Below, piece after piece: positions 36,969-45,862 of a stretch of DNA of 64,000 nucleotides (position 1 is the stretch's first letter; the number at the start of each line of letters is the position of its first letter). The position numbers and the translations under genes were made by a program. The notes below the pieces were generated by a model that was not told where the DNA came from, did no database searches, and was given only the letters and a program-made list of their open reading frames with translations. The DNA is from Sideroxyarcus sp045866275 (GTDB lineage: Bacteria > Pseudomonadota > Gammaproteobacteria > Burkholderiales > Gallionellaceae). The stretch spans positions 22,803 through 86,802 of the forward strand of contig BAAFRX010000008.1 of NCBI GenBank assembly GCA_045866275.1, given 5' to 3'.

Positions 36969-37436
36969 ATGGCCATGCAGCAAAACCTGGTTTTGTACCG
37001 CACCCGGAAGGGGGAGGAAATCCTGCTGAGCCACGGCCGTGAACTTTCGGCCAATCAGCGCCGTGCCTTGCTGGTCGTCAATGGCAAGGCAACGCTGGCC
37101 GAACTGGGGGCGACAGTGTTTTGGGTCAGCGATGTTGTGGCGACGCTGGAGGAGTTGCTGGCGCTGGGCTACATCGACGACCAAGCTTTGGCAGACGGTT
37201 CCATCGTCCAGCCCGCAGATTCGGGTCCTTCACTGAAGAGTCGGCTGGCCGCAATCGCCCACGAATTGTTGGGCGAGCATGCCCAACGCATCATCAGAAA
37301 AGTGGAAGAATCGGAAGATACGCCGGAAGCGCTGGAGCAGGTGTTGACCGGCTGCAAGAAGCTGATCAAATTGACGATCAGCGAGGAAATGGCCGATACC
37401 TTTCTGCAACGCGGACGCAAAGCGATCGGAAAATAA
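36969..37436 (+). CDS. conserved hypothetical soluble protein
   Basis: A 155-residue protein without signal peptide or membrane segment. The N-terminal half (VLYRTRKGEEILLSHGRELS, then RALLVVNGKATLAELG and a helix-rich part) resembles a small winged-helix-like fold. The C-terminal half is helical, with a charged stretch around KVEESEDTPEALEQVL. I do not recognise a named family. It is probably co-transcribed with the membrane protein 6 bp upstream. ATG 36975 is an equally possible start. Confidence 0.7.
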   Translation: MAMQQNLVLYRTRKGEEILLSHGRELSANQRRALLVVNGKATLAELGATVFWVSDVVATLEELLALGYIDDQALADGSIVQPADSGPSLKSRLAAIAHELLGEHAQRIIRKVEESEDTPEALEQVLTGCKKLIKLTISEEMADTFLQRGRKAIGK

Positions 37437-37483
37437 GCGCTGCTCAAACCGGATTGAATCCGGCAAGGCAGAATTTCCGGTGG

Positions 37484-38125
37484 TCAACCCGGGAATACTT
37501 TCGATTTCAGCAACACCCATACCGCACCGCCGCCCCCCGCATTCGGCGGCGCTTCACAAAACGCCAGCACCGCAGCATGTTGCGTCAGCCAGTGGCGGGT
37601 GTGCACCTTCAATATCCCGTCGCGGCCTTCGCTGCGCCAGCCTTTGCCGTGGATCACGCTGACGCAGCGGAGTCCGCGTTGTGTTGCCTGATGCAGGAAT
37701 TCCGCCAACAGCTTTCTGGACTGATCGCTGTTGAGGCCGTGCAAATCCAGGCTGTCCTGCGGCGGCCATGTGCCGTGCCTTAGTTTGCGCAGGGTCATGC
37801 GGTTGAGACCGTTGCTCAGGTATTCGGTGGCGGCGGTGTCGCCCGCACCGTAGTCGGATAGGTCGTCAGCGATGGATGGCGAATTTAGCGGGGTGTCTTT
37901 TGTTCTGATGGATTTGGGAGTGGGAACGATGCGGCCATCCGGCTTGAGCGGCACCACGTCTTCCAGGACTTGCCGGAACAAGTCGTTGGTTTGAAACTCG
38001 CCCAGCGATTCGTTTGCCCCCTCTCCCTCCGGGGGAGGGGTGGGGTGGGGGCGGGTAGGGCGGATTTCATTATCAGGAACGGCGTTTCTGCCATGTCCAT
38101 CATCTTGCTCCGGCCTTCCTTTCAC
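37484..38125 (-). CDS. Smr-domain protein with repeat-altered N-terminus
   Basis: The C-terminal part is a clear Smr (small MutS-related) domain: DSLDLHGLNSDQSRKLLAEF, then RCVSVIHGKGWRSEGRDGIL and GGGGAVWVLLK. Stand-alone Smr proteins are nucleases, for example in ribosome rescue or nucleic-acid processing. LFRQVLEDVVPLKPDGRIV matches the usual N-terminal lead-in. Before it the frame runs through a CT/GA-rich palindromic repeat (PHPTPPPEGEG). The only in-frame start beyond is GTG 38125, 3 bp after the trxB stop. The best-placed ATG (38103, with GGAG before it) is in another frame. Start uncertain; possibly frameshifted. Confidence 0.8.
   Translation of the reverse strand: MKGRPEQDDGHGRNAVPDNEIRPTRPHPTPPPEGEGANESLGEFQTNDLFRQVLEDVVPLKPDGRIVPTPKSIRTKDTPLNSPSIADDLSDYGAGDTAATEYLSNGLNRMTLRKLRHGTWPPQDSLDLHGLNSDQSRKLLAEFLHQATQRGLRCVSVIHGKGWRSEGRDGILKVHTRHWLTQHAAVLAFCEAPPNAGGGGAVWVLLKSKVFPG
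38017..38057. repeat. CT/GA-rich palindromic repeat at the 5' end of smr
   Basis: CCCCCTCTCCCTCCGGGGGA and the following GGGGTGGGGTGGGGGCGGG form the same hairpin-plus-G-tract unit as in memo (25137) and fliI (60224). Read on the minus strand it encodes PHPTPPPEGEG. Confidence 0.85.
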
Positions 38126-38128
38126 GAC

Positions 38129-39085
38129 TTATCCCAACGCGGCGAGGTATTTGTCCGCATCCAGTGCGGCCATGCAGCCGGTCGCGGCGCTGGTGCAGGC
38201 CTGGCGATAGATGTGATCCTGCACATCGCCGGCGGCGAATACACCCGGTATGCTGGTCTGCGTCGCATTGCCGTTGCGACCGCCTTGGGTCACCAGGTAA
38301 CCGTTCTCCATCTCCAGTTGTCCGGCGAAGATGTCGGTGTTGGGTTTGTGGCCGATGGCGATGAACACGCCGTCCACCTTGATTTCCTGCGTGCCGCCGT
38401 TTTGCACGTTCTTCAGGCGTGCGCCAGTGACGCCGCTGTCGTCGCCCAGGACTTCGTCCAGCACCTGATGCAGTTGCAGGGTGATCTTGCCTTCCTTCAC
38501 TTTTTCCATCAGGTGATCGACCATGATGCGTTCGGCGCGGAAACTGTCGCGGCGGTGAATCAGCGTGACGTGGCTGGCAATGTTGGCCAGGTAGAGCGCC
38601 TCTTCCACGGCCGTATTGCCGCCGCCGACCACGGCCACCGGCTTGTTGCGGTAGAAGAACCCGTCGCAGGTGGCGCAGCCGGACACGCCCTTGCCCATGA
38701 ACGCTTCTTCCGACGGCAGGCCGATGTATTGCGCGGATGCACCCGTGCAGATGATGAGCGCATCGCAGGTGTAGGTTCCTGCATCGCCGATCAGGGTGAA
38801 CGGTTTCTGTTGCAGTTTGGCGGTGTGGATGTGATCGAACACGATTTCGGTGTTGAACCGTTCGGCGTGCTGCTGGAAACGTTGCATCAGTTCCGGCCCC
38901 TGCACGCCGTTCACATCGGCAGGCCAGTTATCGACTTCGGTGGTGGTCATGAGTTGTCCGCCTTGTGCCATGCCGGTGATGAGCACCGGTTTCAGGTTTG
39001 CGCGTGCGGCATACACGGCGGCGGTGTAGCCGGCAGGACCCGAACCGAGGATGAGGAGACGGTGGTGTTGTGTGGGCTTTTCCAT
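38129..39085 (-). CDS. trxB: thioredoxin-disulfide reductase
   Basis: A 318-residue flavoprotein. The FAD-binding GSGPAGYTAAVYAARANL is at the N-terminus, the redox CxxC is in GCATCDGFFYRNK (near residues 135-138), and VVGGGNTAVEEALYLANIA is the NADPH fold. PGVFAAGDVQDHIYRQA is the conserved C-terminal FAD motif. It reduces thioredoxin with NADPH. It overlaps nothing but is followed after 3 bp by the smr frame. Confidence 0.97.
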   Translation of the reverse strand: MEKPTQHHRLLILGSGPAGYTAAVYAARANLKPVLITGMAQGGQLMTTTEVDNWPADVNGVQGPELMQRFQQHAERFNTEIVFDHIHTAKLQQKPFTLIGDAGTYTCDALIICTGASAQYIGLPSEEAFMGKGVSGCATCDGFFYRNKPVAVVGGGNTAVEEALYLANIASHVTLIHRRDSFRAERIMVDHLMEKVKEGKITLQLHQVLDEVLGDDSGVTGARLKNVQNGGTQEIKVDGVFIAIGHKPNTDIFAGQLEMENGYLVTQGGRNGNATQTSIPGVFAAGDVQDHIYRQACTSAATGCMAALDADKYLAALG

Positions 39086-39300
39086 GATATTTGCAGGGCT
39101 TTACGAGGATTGAACAGACCGAAATTTAACAGTGGGCGGAAGGGCTGTCGAGTAAAACACGTGTGCGTGTTAGCCCCAAATAGTAATTCCCACGGCGAGC
39201 AGACCATCGTAAGCAACCTCGTTAAGCCGTTTTGAGCGGCTCACAAGCCTGTCATAAATTTTGTGTTTGAGGCATAACACGCAACCTGAAAGGAACATGT

Positions 39301-39402
39301 ATGCCAAGCAAAACGAGCAAGAAGCAAGCTGCGGTTCTACCGCACATTCCGAAAGAACTCATTGACCAGATGGTCGGCGGCCCGATACCGCCGAGGCGGT
39401 GA
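39301..39402 (+). pseudogene. N-terminal stub of an IS256-family transposase
   Basis: The 33-residue frame (MPSKTSKKQAAVLPHIPKEL, then IDQMVGGP) is the start of an IS256/Mutator-type transposase, preceded by AAAGGAAC. After GGP the expected 'MTAEAV' is lost by an apparent 2-base deletion (CCGATACCGCCGAGGCGGTG), giving a premature stop. The rest of the gene has been replaced by an IS3-type fragment. Confidence 0.7.
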
Positions 39403-39504
39403 GTGCCGCTTCCACGCCGCATAGCCACTGGCGCTTACCCCGAGCCCGTCACACATCCATTCCGTCGGCCAAGCGTTCTGCTGCGCTATCCATGCGTACT
39501 TCAC
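39403..39504 (-). pseudogene. N-terminal stub of an IS3-family OrfB transposase
   Basis: From GTG 39504 the minus strand encodes VKYAWIAQQNAWPTEWMCDG, then LGVSASGYAAWKR, which is the typical start of IS3/IS911-type OrfB. It is cut where it meets the IS256 stub, around 39405. The GTG overlaps the OrfA TGA, as in IS3 elements. No DDE core remains. Confidence 0.75.
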
Positions 39505-39686
39505 AGTGACTCCCTCGCGAAGTACGCCGCCGCTTTTTTTAAGATTTCGTTCTCCGCTTTAAGTCGCATGACTTCTGCGCGGAACCTTGACAGATCCATC
39601 TGTGCAGGTTTGATTCCGCCCTCAACCAACTTGACCGCTTCACGCTTGAGTTCTTCCGTATAACTCTGCCTCGGTATCCTGAGCAT
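39501..39686 (-). pseudogene. internally deleted IS3-family OrfA
   Basis: The 61-residue frame joins the OrfA start (IPRQSYTEELKREAVKLVEGG) directly to its C-terminal leucine-zipper part (LSRFRAEVMRLKAENEILKK, then AAAYFARESL). The helix-turn-helix between them is missing, so this is a deleted copy. AGGAGG precedes the ATG at 39686. Together with the OrfB stub it marks a decayed IS3 element. Confidence 0.8.
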
Positions 39687-39951
39687 TTCCTACCTCCTGT
39701 CGCAATTCTAGCCTCCGCTACGTTGGTATCCGGAATTCAGGGGTAAGCTCACTTCCTTTTAGATGCCATGCCGCTCTCCCAATGCAAACTCCCGTCATCG
39801 GATTATTGTGCGATCCACGGTTGGTTCTGCCACCCAAGCAGGGTGGTTTGATGGGAGATCATGGGGGTTTTCTGGACAAACAAGCAACAGGAAGCCCATC
39901 GTGCGGATGGTCTGAATGGCCCATAAAGGCCGCTGCTATTGGGTTTTAGAG
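39687..39951. other. non-coding stretch between IS remnant and tRNA-Cys
   Basis: About 265 bp. The first 60 bases are probably the outer end of the IS3 remnant (GGTATCCGGAATTCAGGGGT near 39726-39745). I see no gene in the rest. Confidence 0.4.
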
Positions 39952-40025
39952 TGGAGGCGCGACCCAGAGTCGAACTGGGCTCTACGGATTTGCAATCCGG
40001 TGCATAACCGCTTTGCTATCGCGCC
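39952..40025 (-). tRNA. tRNA-Cys (anticodon GCA)
   Basis: A 74-nt tRNA with CCA on the minus strand. The acceptor GGCGCGA/TCGCGCC has the U discriminator base expected for tRNA-Cys. The anticodon loop TTGCAAA gives GCA. The T-arm contains GTTCGACTC. Confidence 0.95.
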
Positions 40026-40084
40026 GTGATGCGTTGCGCTGCTGCTCGAAAGACAAGGGAAAGCGCCATGCTTTCCCCAAAATT

Positions 40085-40160
<76 letters not shown>

Positions 40161-40253
40161 AAAATTGAGGGTTCGCATTATATGGATTAAGGCGAGGGTG
40201 TCAAGAAAGTTGCGAATATTTTTCACGCTTTCCTACTCGCGTTGCGCTCTCTG

Positions 40254-40259
40254 TATAAT
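40254..40259 (+). promoter_or_regulatory. -10 element of the tRNA-Leu(UAA) gene
   Basis: A perfect TATAAT in GTATAATGCGCCGC, about 50 bases before the mature tRNA. No good -35 is seen at 17 bp. Confidence 0.55.
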
Positions 40260-40308
40260 GCGCCGCTCTGTGGCGGCAGCCTGCCCGATCACGCGCACTG
40301 CAGAATGC

Positions 40309-40398
40309 GCCCGGATGGTGAAATTGGTAGACACAACGGACTTAAAATCCGTCGAGGCTTAACCCCTCGTACCGGTTCGATTCCGGTTCCGGGCACCA
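40309..40398 (+). tRNA. tRNA-Leu (anticodon UAA)
   Basis: A 90-nt class II tRNA with CCA. The acceptor is GCCCGGA/TTCCGGGC (first seven pairs), the D-arm is TGGTGAAATTGGTAGACA, and the anticodon stem ACGGA/TCCGT encloses CTTAAAA, giving TAA. The long variable arm (CGAGGCTTAACCCCTCG) is typical of tRNA-Leu. Confidence 0.96.
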
Positions 40399-40574
40399 GA
40401 ATTCCTGCGCTGCAGTTCCCTGCAGAAAATTGTCGTGCCGATTGGCTGAACCTGTGATATATCAAGGGTTGCGTGGTTTGTGGCATAGATATTTTTTTTT
40501 GTTGCAAAACTTGAAAATATCCAGAACAATCCGCCCCGGAGTTGCTTCCACCCCCCACAACAAAGGAGAAACGT

Positions 40575-40859
40575 ATGAACCGCAAAGAACTGATTGATGC
40601 ACTTTCCAGCAAAACCGGTAGCAGCAAGGCTGATGCAGACCGCAATATCGCCGCACTGATCGAGATCGTCACGGCTACCCTGAAGAAGGGTGACAACGTT
40701 GCGCTGGTTGGCTTCGGAACGTTCGAAGTGCGCAAGCGCGCTGCTCGCACAGGCCGCAATCCTGCCACGGGCGCCGAACTGAAGATCAAGGCTTCCAAGG
40801 CGCCGGCTTTCAAGGCGGGTGCGACTTTGAAGGCTGCTGTCAACGGTGGCAAGAAGTAA
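40575..40859 (+). CDS. hupB: DNA-binding protein HU-beta
   Basis: A 94-residue histone-like protein. MNRKELIDALSSKTGSSKAD begins the dimerising helices. GFGTFEVRKRAARTGRNPATG is the DNA-binding arm with the intercalating Pro (RNPATG). AFKAGATLKAAVNG ends the fold. It bends and compacts DNA as a dimer. ATG 40575 has AAAGGAG eight bases upstream. It lies next to tRNA-Leu and is closed by a strong terminator. Confidence 0.95.
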   Translation: MNRKELIDALSSKTGSSKADADRNIAALIEIVTATLKKGDNVALVGFGTFEVRKRAARTGRNPATGAELKIKASKAPAFKAGATLKAAVNGGKK

Positions 40860-40918
40860 TCACTCCACGCCTTTCTCCTGATCTTGCGTGCCTGATCGCC
40901 GCATGATTCGGGAGGAAT

Positions 40919-40960
40919 GAAAAAGGGTTGAATCGAAAAGATTCAACCCTTTTTATTTTC
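40919..40960. terminator. bidirectional rho-independent terminator between hupB and malQ
   Basis: AAAAGGGTTGAATC and GATTCAACCCTTTT pair perfectly (14 bp) around a GAAAA loop at 40921-40954, with T-tracts on both strands. It can end hupB on the plus strand and malQ on the minus strand. Confidence 0.9.
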
Positions 40961-40981
40961 CTGACTGGACTGTCTGCGCTT

Positions 40982-42487
40982 TCAGGCGAGACGCGGGTTG
41001 CGTTTTGTCTCTGCGGTCAAGGCGGCCAACGCGAGGGTTTTCTGCTCGTCCAGCATGTCCCAGGCAAAGCGCCATTCCCAGTTATTGCAGGCTTTCCCGG
41101 GGAAATTCATGCGATGCGCGCCATCGAGGCCGATGACATCCTGTAGCGGATAGATCACCGTATTGGCGACTGAGGCGGACAAGACTTTGATCATGTCCCA
41201 GTTAATCTGGCTGCCATCGCAGCTCAGATAGCGCCGCGCGAAATCTTTTTCGTGCGCGCTGGCCGAGTTCCACCAGCCGAGGCTGGTGTCGTTGTCATGC
41301 GTGCCGGTGTAGGCGACGGTGTTGGCGATATAGTGGTGCGGCAGGAAATAGTTGCGCTCGTCTTCGCCGAAGGCAAATTGCAGGATGCGCATGCCGGGCA
41401 GATTGAACTTGTCCCTTAACGCGATCACATCGGGCGTGATGAGTCCCAGATCTTCGGCGATGATGGGCAGCGTCTTGAAGCTCTGTTTGAACGCATCAAA
41501 CAGCTTTTCTCCCGGGCCCGGCCGCCATGCGCCATTGATCGCGGTCGCTTCATCGGCAGGTACTGCCCAGTAATTGGCAAACCCGCGAAAATGATCGATC
41601 CTGACCATGTCGAAATGGTGCAGCGCATGCTTCATGCGTGCGATCCACCAGGCGTAACCGTCTTGTTCGTGGCGCTCCCAGCGATAGAGCGGATTGCCCC
41701 AGAGTTGCCCCGTCTTGCTGAAGTAGTCCGGAGGCACCCCGGCCACGCTCGTCTGGCAACCCTTCCCGTCGAGTTCGAACAGGTCCTGATGTCCCCAGAC
41801 ATCGGCACTTTGATAGGCGACGAAGATCGGCACGTCGCCGACGAGGCGGACGCCGTTGGCATTGGCATAATGCTTCAGTTTTCGCCATTGGCGGTCGTAG
41901 CACCACTGGCAGAATTTCCAGAAGGTCATTTCGCCCGCAAGGGATTGGGTCGCACGCTTCAGCGCATCCGCCGTTCGCTGGGCCAGGCCATCCGGCCAGG
42001 TATTCCAGTCGCGCCAGGATTGACCGGCCCAGACGGACTTGAACAGGGCGTAGTCATTCAGCCAGTATCGCTCGTCTTCACAGAATTTCGCAAAAGCAGC
42101 GTGAAGACGTTTGTTGTGTTGTGCCTGAAAACGCTCGGCGGCGATGCGCAGCAATTCCAGTCTGGATTGTTTCACTGCGTCGTAATCGACGCGGTCGCTG
42201 GCCACAGGCGCGGCAGGCAGTTCGTCCGCCTTCAGCCAGCCCTGTTCAATCAGTTCGTCCGGGTCGATCAGCAGGAAGCTGCCAGCAAATGCCGAGCTGC
42301 TCATGTAAGGCGAATTGCAGGAACCGGCTTCGCCCAACGGCAACATTTGCCAGTTGGATTGCCCCGCACTGGCCAGCCAGTCAACGAAACGGTAGGCGGA
42401 CGGGCCAAAATCTCCGCAGCCGTGCGGGCCGGTAAGGGAAGTCGGGTGGAGCAGGATGCCGCTGGTGCGGCTGGCGAGCGGGTTCAA
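40982..42487 (-). CDS. malQ: 4-alpha-glucanotransferase
   Basis: A GH77 amylomaltase of about 500 residues. It has SGILLHPTSLTGPHGCGDFG at the N-terminus, LPLGEAGSCNSPYMSSSAFA, and VRLVGDVPIFVAYQSADVWG. MVRIDHFRGFANYW contains the catalytic Asp, and IAEDLGLITPDV holds the acid/base Glu region. NTVAYTGTHDNDT is near the C-terminus. It transfers glucan chains in maltodextrin and glycogen metabolism. There is no ATG at the 5' end. TTG 42487 gives the normal family start, but the frame is open to TTG 42559, which would overlap the ugd stop. The shorter start is an inference. Confidence 0.93.
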   Translation of the reverse strand: MNPLASRTSGILLHPTSLTGPHGCGDFGPSAYRFVDWLASAGQSNWQMLPLGEAGSCNSPYMSSSAFAGSFLLIDPDELIEQGWLKADELPAAPVASDRVDYDAVKQSRLELLRIAAERFQAQHNKRLHAAFAKFCEDERYWLNDYALFKSVWAGQSWRDWNTWPDGLAQRTADALKRATQSLAGEMTFWKFCQWCYDRQWRKLKHYANANGVRLVGDVPIFVAYQSADVWGHQDLFELDGKGCQTSVAGVPPDYFSKTGQLWGNPLYRWERHEQDGYAWWIARMKHALHHFDMVRIDHFRGFANYWAVPADEATAINGAWRPGPGEKLFDAFKQSFKTLPIIAEDLGLITPDVIALRDKFNLPGMRILQFAFGEDERNYFLPHHYIANTVAYTGTHDNDTSLGWWNSASAHEKDFARRYLSCDGSQINWDMIKVLSASVANTVIYPLQDVIGLDGAHRMNFPGKACNNWEWRFAWDMLDEQKTLALAALTAETKRNPRLA

Positions 42488-42555
42488 TTTGGAATGTGTT
42501 GTTTTATCAGGTTTTAGGGGGTGGATCGTAGCAGTTTTTCCTGGGCCGGACGGGC

Positions 42556-43722
42556 TCAATCCTTTCCGAACAAGTCGCGGCTGTACACTTTATCCGCTAC
42601 ATCGCGGAGGTCGTCGGTGATGCGGTTGGCCACGATGACATCGGATTCCCGTTTGAATTGTTCCAGGTCGTTCACGACTCTGGAATGGAAGAATTCCGCC
42701 TCTTTCAACGCGGGTTCGTACACGATGACCTCGATGCCTTTGGCCTTGATGCGCTTCATGATGCCCTGGATGCTGGAAGCACGGAAATTGTCGGAACCGG
42801 CCTTCATGATCAGGCGGTGGATACCGAGCACGCCGGGATTTCGCTTGAGGATGTCGAAGGCGATGAAATCCTTGCGCGTCGTGTTGGACTCGACGATGGC
42901 ATGGATCAGGTTCTGCGGGACATCGCTGTAGTTGGCCAGCAGTTGTTTGGTGTCCTTCGGCAGGCAGTAGCCGCCGTAGCCGAAGGAGGGGTTGTTGTAG
43001 TGGTCTCCGATGCGCGGGTCGAGGCTGACGCCGTCGATGATTTGGCGGGTGTTCAAACCGTGCGTGGCGGCATAGGTGTCGAGTTCGTTGAAGTAGGCCA
43101 CGCGCATCGCCAGATAGGTGTTGGCAAACAGCTTGATGGCCTCGGCCTCGGTGGAATCGGTGAACAGGGTGGGGATGTTCTGCTTGACCGCGCCCTGTTT
43201 CAGCAGGTTGGCAAAAGTCTCCGCGCGCTCGGAGCGTTCGCCGACGACGATGCGCGAGGGATGCAGGTTGTCATACAGGGCGCGCCCCTCGCGCAGGAAT
43301 TCCGGCGAGAAGATCAGCCGGTCGCAGTTGAACTGAGCCCTCGCCTTGCGGGTATAGCCCACCGGGACCGTGGATTTGATAATCATCACCGCCCCCGGAT
43401 TGATGGCCAGCACATCCTTGATCACGGCCTCGATCGACCGGGTGTTGAAGTAGTTGGTCTCGGGATCGTAGTCGGTGGGCGTGGCGATGATGACGTAATC
43501 TGCGCCGGTGTAGGCCTCCGCCTTGTCCAGGGTGGCGCGCAGGTTGAGCGGTTTGTGCGCCAGGTAGTCCTCGATCTCGACGTCTTCGATCGGCGACTGT
43601 TTGCGGTTCAGCATCGCCACTTTGTCCGCAACGATATCGAGCGCCACCACTTCGTTGTGCTGGGCGAGCAGGATGGCGTTGGAGAGACCGACGTATCCGG
43701 TTCCGGCGATGGCGATTTTCAT
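42556..43722 (-). CDS. ugd: UDP-glucose 6-dehydrogenase
   Basis: A 388-residue short-form UGD. The NAD fold is MKIAIAGTGYVGLSN and the catalytic Cys is C253 in FGYGGYCLPKDT. STVPVGYTRKAR, FSPEFLREGRALYDNLHPSR and NTYLAMRVAYFNELDTYA are further conserved stretches. It oxidises UDP-glucose to UDP-glucuronate for capsule, exopolysaccharide or LPS sugar synthesis. ATG 43722 is chosen over an upstream start at 43767 because the Rossmann fold begins there. It precedes malQ on the same strand. Confidence 0.96.
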   Translation of the reverse strand: MKIAIAGTGYVGLSNAILLAQHNEVVALDIVADKVAMLNRKQSPIEDVEIEDYLAHKPLNLRATLDKAEAYTGADYVIIATPTDYDPETNYFNTRSIEAVIKDVLAINPGAVMIIKSTVPVGYTRKARAQFNCDRLIFSPEFLREGRALYDNLHPSRIVVGERSERAETFANLLKQGAVKQNIPTLFTDSTEAEAIKLFANTYLAMRVAYFNELDTYAATHGLNTRQIIDGVSLDPRIGDHYNNPSFGYGGYCLPKDTKQLLANYSDVPQNLIHAIVESNTTRKDFIAFDILKRNPGVLGIHRLIMKAGSDNFRASSIQGIMKRIKAKGIEVIVYEPALKEAEFFHSRVVNDLEQFKRESDVIVANRITDDLRDVADKVYSRDLFGKD

Positions 43723-43814
43723 GGCGGGTTTTCGAAGGGTCGTCCCAATTGACGACTGGAGAATCATGGGAGGAGCATTTTACCGGATTTTGGCGCACAG
43801 GCCGGGGGGCGTAT

Positions 43815-45809
43815 TCATCCGGTGCCCAGCATCGCTTTCATTCTGGCCAGCCTGTCCATGCCTTGTTCCTTGGTCACCGCAGGCGCATTGCCCGCAGTCA
43901 CCACGCCCGCATAGACGATGTCCGCCTGCGGCAGTTCGGCGATGAAGCGGCTGGGGTCACAAGCCGTGTGTTCCTTGCCGCGCTTGCGCCGGGTGCAGTA
44001 GCTGATCTGCAGCGAGCGCTGCGCGCGGGTGATGCCGACGTACATCAGGCGGCGTTCTTCCTCGACCTGCTCCGGCGTTTCGCTGCGCTCGTGCGGCAGG
44101 ATGCCTTCTTCCACACCGACCAGAAATACATGGCCGAACTCCAGCCCCTTGGCCGCATGTAAAGTGGAGAGCGAGACAGCATCGGTCTCTTGCTCGCGTG
44201 ATTCGAGCAGGTTGAGCAGGGCGATCAGCTGCGTCATGGCGATCAAGGTTTTCTCGTCCGCTTCTGATTTGCGGTTCATCCAGCCGATGAAGTCCTGCAC
44301 ATTCTTCCATTTGCTTTCCGCCTGGCGTGGATCGAAACTATCGAACAGCCAAGCCTCATAGTCGATGGCGCTCAATAGGTCATGCAACACCTCGTTGCAG
44401 GGTTCTTTTTCGGCGCGCGCCTGCATGCGGTTGATGAAATTGCAGAAGGTGATCAGGTCTTCGTGCTGGCGCGCCTGCAGTTGGTCCGCCATTGCGTGTT
44501 CGAATGCCGCATCGAACAGGCTAATGTGGCGTGAACTCGCGTGGGCTGCCAGCTTTTCCAGCGTCGTATTGCCGATGCCGCGCCTGGGCGTGGTGCTGGC
44601 GCGGATGAAGGCCGGATCGTCGTCCGGATTGGCGATCAGGCGCAGGTAGGCGGTGAGGTCCTTGATCTCGGCATGATCGAAGAACGAGGTGCCGCCGCTG
44701 ACGGTGTAGGGCACTTTGTGGGTGCGCAGTTGTTCCTCGAATACGCGCGACAGGTGGTTGCTGCGGTAGAGGATGGCGTAGTCGGCGAAGCGCGTGCGGT
44801 GCTCGAACTTGTGCGCCAGCAGGCGCAATACCACCGATTCCGCTTCGTTTTCCTCGTCCCGGGCCGCGAACACGCGCACCGGATCGCCGGGGCCGTGCTC
44901 GCTCCACAGGTTCTTCTCGAACAGCTTGGTGTTGTTCCGGATCAGGTGGTTGGCGCTTTGCAGGATGCGCTGCGAGGAGCGGTAATTCTGTTCCAGCTTG
45001 ATCACGCGCAAGGTGGGGTAGTCTTTTTGCAAGTTCTGCAAGTTGGCGATGCTGGCGCCGCGCCAGGCATAGATGGACTGGTCATCGTCGCCCACCACGG
45101 TCACGGCAGCGCGGTCGCCGGCCAGCAGTTTCATCATCTGGTACTGGCAATCGTTGGTGTCCTGATATTCGTCGATGAGCAGATAGCGAAAGCGATGCTG
45201 CCAGCGTTGCAGCGCCTCTTCCTGGGTCTGGAACAACTCCACCGGCAGCCGGATGAGGTCGTCGAAATCCACCGACTGATAGGCGCGCAGCGTTTCCTGA
45301 TAGCGCCCGTAGAGCAGGGCGATGCGCTGCTGCCCCTCGTTTTCGGCCAGACTCGCGGCCTGTTGCGGCGTGAGAAAAGCCGTCTTCCAGTTCGACATCA
45401 CGCTTTGCGCGGCGCGGATCTCCTGCTTGTCCGGGCTGCCCAGCAGTTCGCTGACGATCTTGCCGGTGTCGGCGCTGTCGAAGATGGAAAAACTTTTCTT
45501 GTAGCCGAGCAGCGGCGCCTCCTCGCGCAGGATTTGCATGCCCAGCGCATGGAACGTGCTGAGGATCAGCCCTTTGGCATCACGCCCGCCGAGGAGTTGC
45601 CCGACGCGCTCGCGCATCTCGTTGGCGGCCTTGTTGGTGAACGTGATGGCGGCGATGTTGCGCGGAGAATAGCCGCACTCGTTGATGAGATAAGCGAGTT
45701 TGTGCGTGATGACGCGCGTTTTGCCGCTGCCCGCACCGGCCAGGACCAGCAAGGGGGAGCCCAGATGTTTGACCGCTTCACGTTGCGTGGGGTTGAGGTT
45801 GCTTAACAT
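43815..45809 (-). CDS. rep: ATP-dependent DNA helicase Rep
   Basis: A 664-residue SF1A (UvrD/Rep) helicase. Walker A is LAGAGSGKTRV, motif Ia is AITFTNKAANEMRERV, and motif II is LLIDEYQDTN. Motif III is VGDDDQSIYAWRGA, motif IV LEQNYRSSQRIL, motif V STLHAAKGLEFGHVF and motif VI EERRLMYVGITRAQ. The length fits Rep (about 670) rather than UvrD (about 720). Rep assists replication forks past obstacles. It starts MLSNLNPTQREAV at ATG 45809 and is preceded by the tRNA-Glu and tRNA-Ala genes on the same strand. Confidence 0.95.
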   Translation of the reverse strand: MLSNLNPTQREAVKHLGSPLLVLAGAGSGKTRVITHKLAYLINECGYSPRNIAAITFTNKAANEMRERVGQLLGGRDAKGLILSTFHALGMQILREEAPLLGYKKSFSIFDSADTGKIVSELLGSPDKQEIRAAQSVMSNWKTAFLTPQQAASLAENEGQQRIALLYGRYQETLRAYQSVDFDDLIRLPVELFQTQEEALQRWQHRFRYLLIDEYQDTNDCQYQMMKLLAGDRAAVTVVGDDDQSIYAWRGASIANLQNLQKDYPTLRVIKLEQNYRSSQRILQSANHLIRNNTKLFEKNLWSEHGPGDPVRVFAARDEENEAESVVLRLLAHKFEHRTRFADYAILYRSNHLSRVFEEQLRTHKVPYTVSGGTSFFDHAEIKDLTAYLRLIANPDDDPAFIRASTTPRRGIGNTTLEKLAAHASSRHISLFDAAFEHAMADQLQARQHEDLITFCNFINRMQARAEKEPCNEVLHDLLSAIDYEAWLFDSFDPRQAESKWKNVQDFIGWMNRKSEADEKTLIAMTQLIALLNLLESREQETDAVSLSTLHAAKGLEFGHVFLVGVEEGILPHERSETPEQVEEERRLMYVGITRAQRSLQISYCTRRKRGKEHTACDPSRFIAELPQADIVYAGVVTAGNAPAVTKEQGMDRLARMKAMLGTG

Positions 45810-45862
45810 CCGGCACCAGGTCTAAATGAGAAAAGGCCCACATTGCTGTGAGCCCTGAAAGG

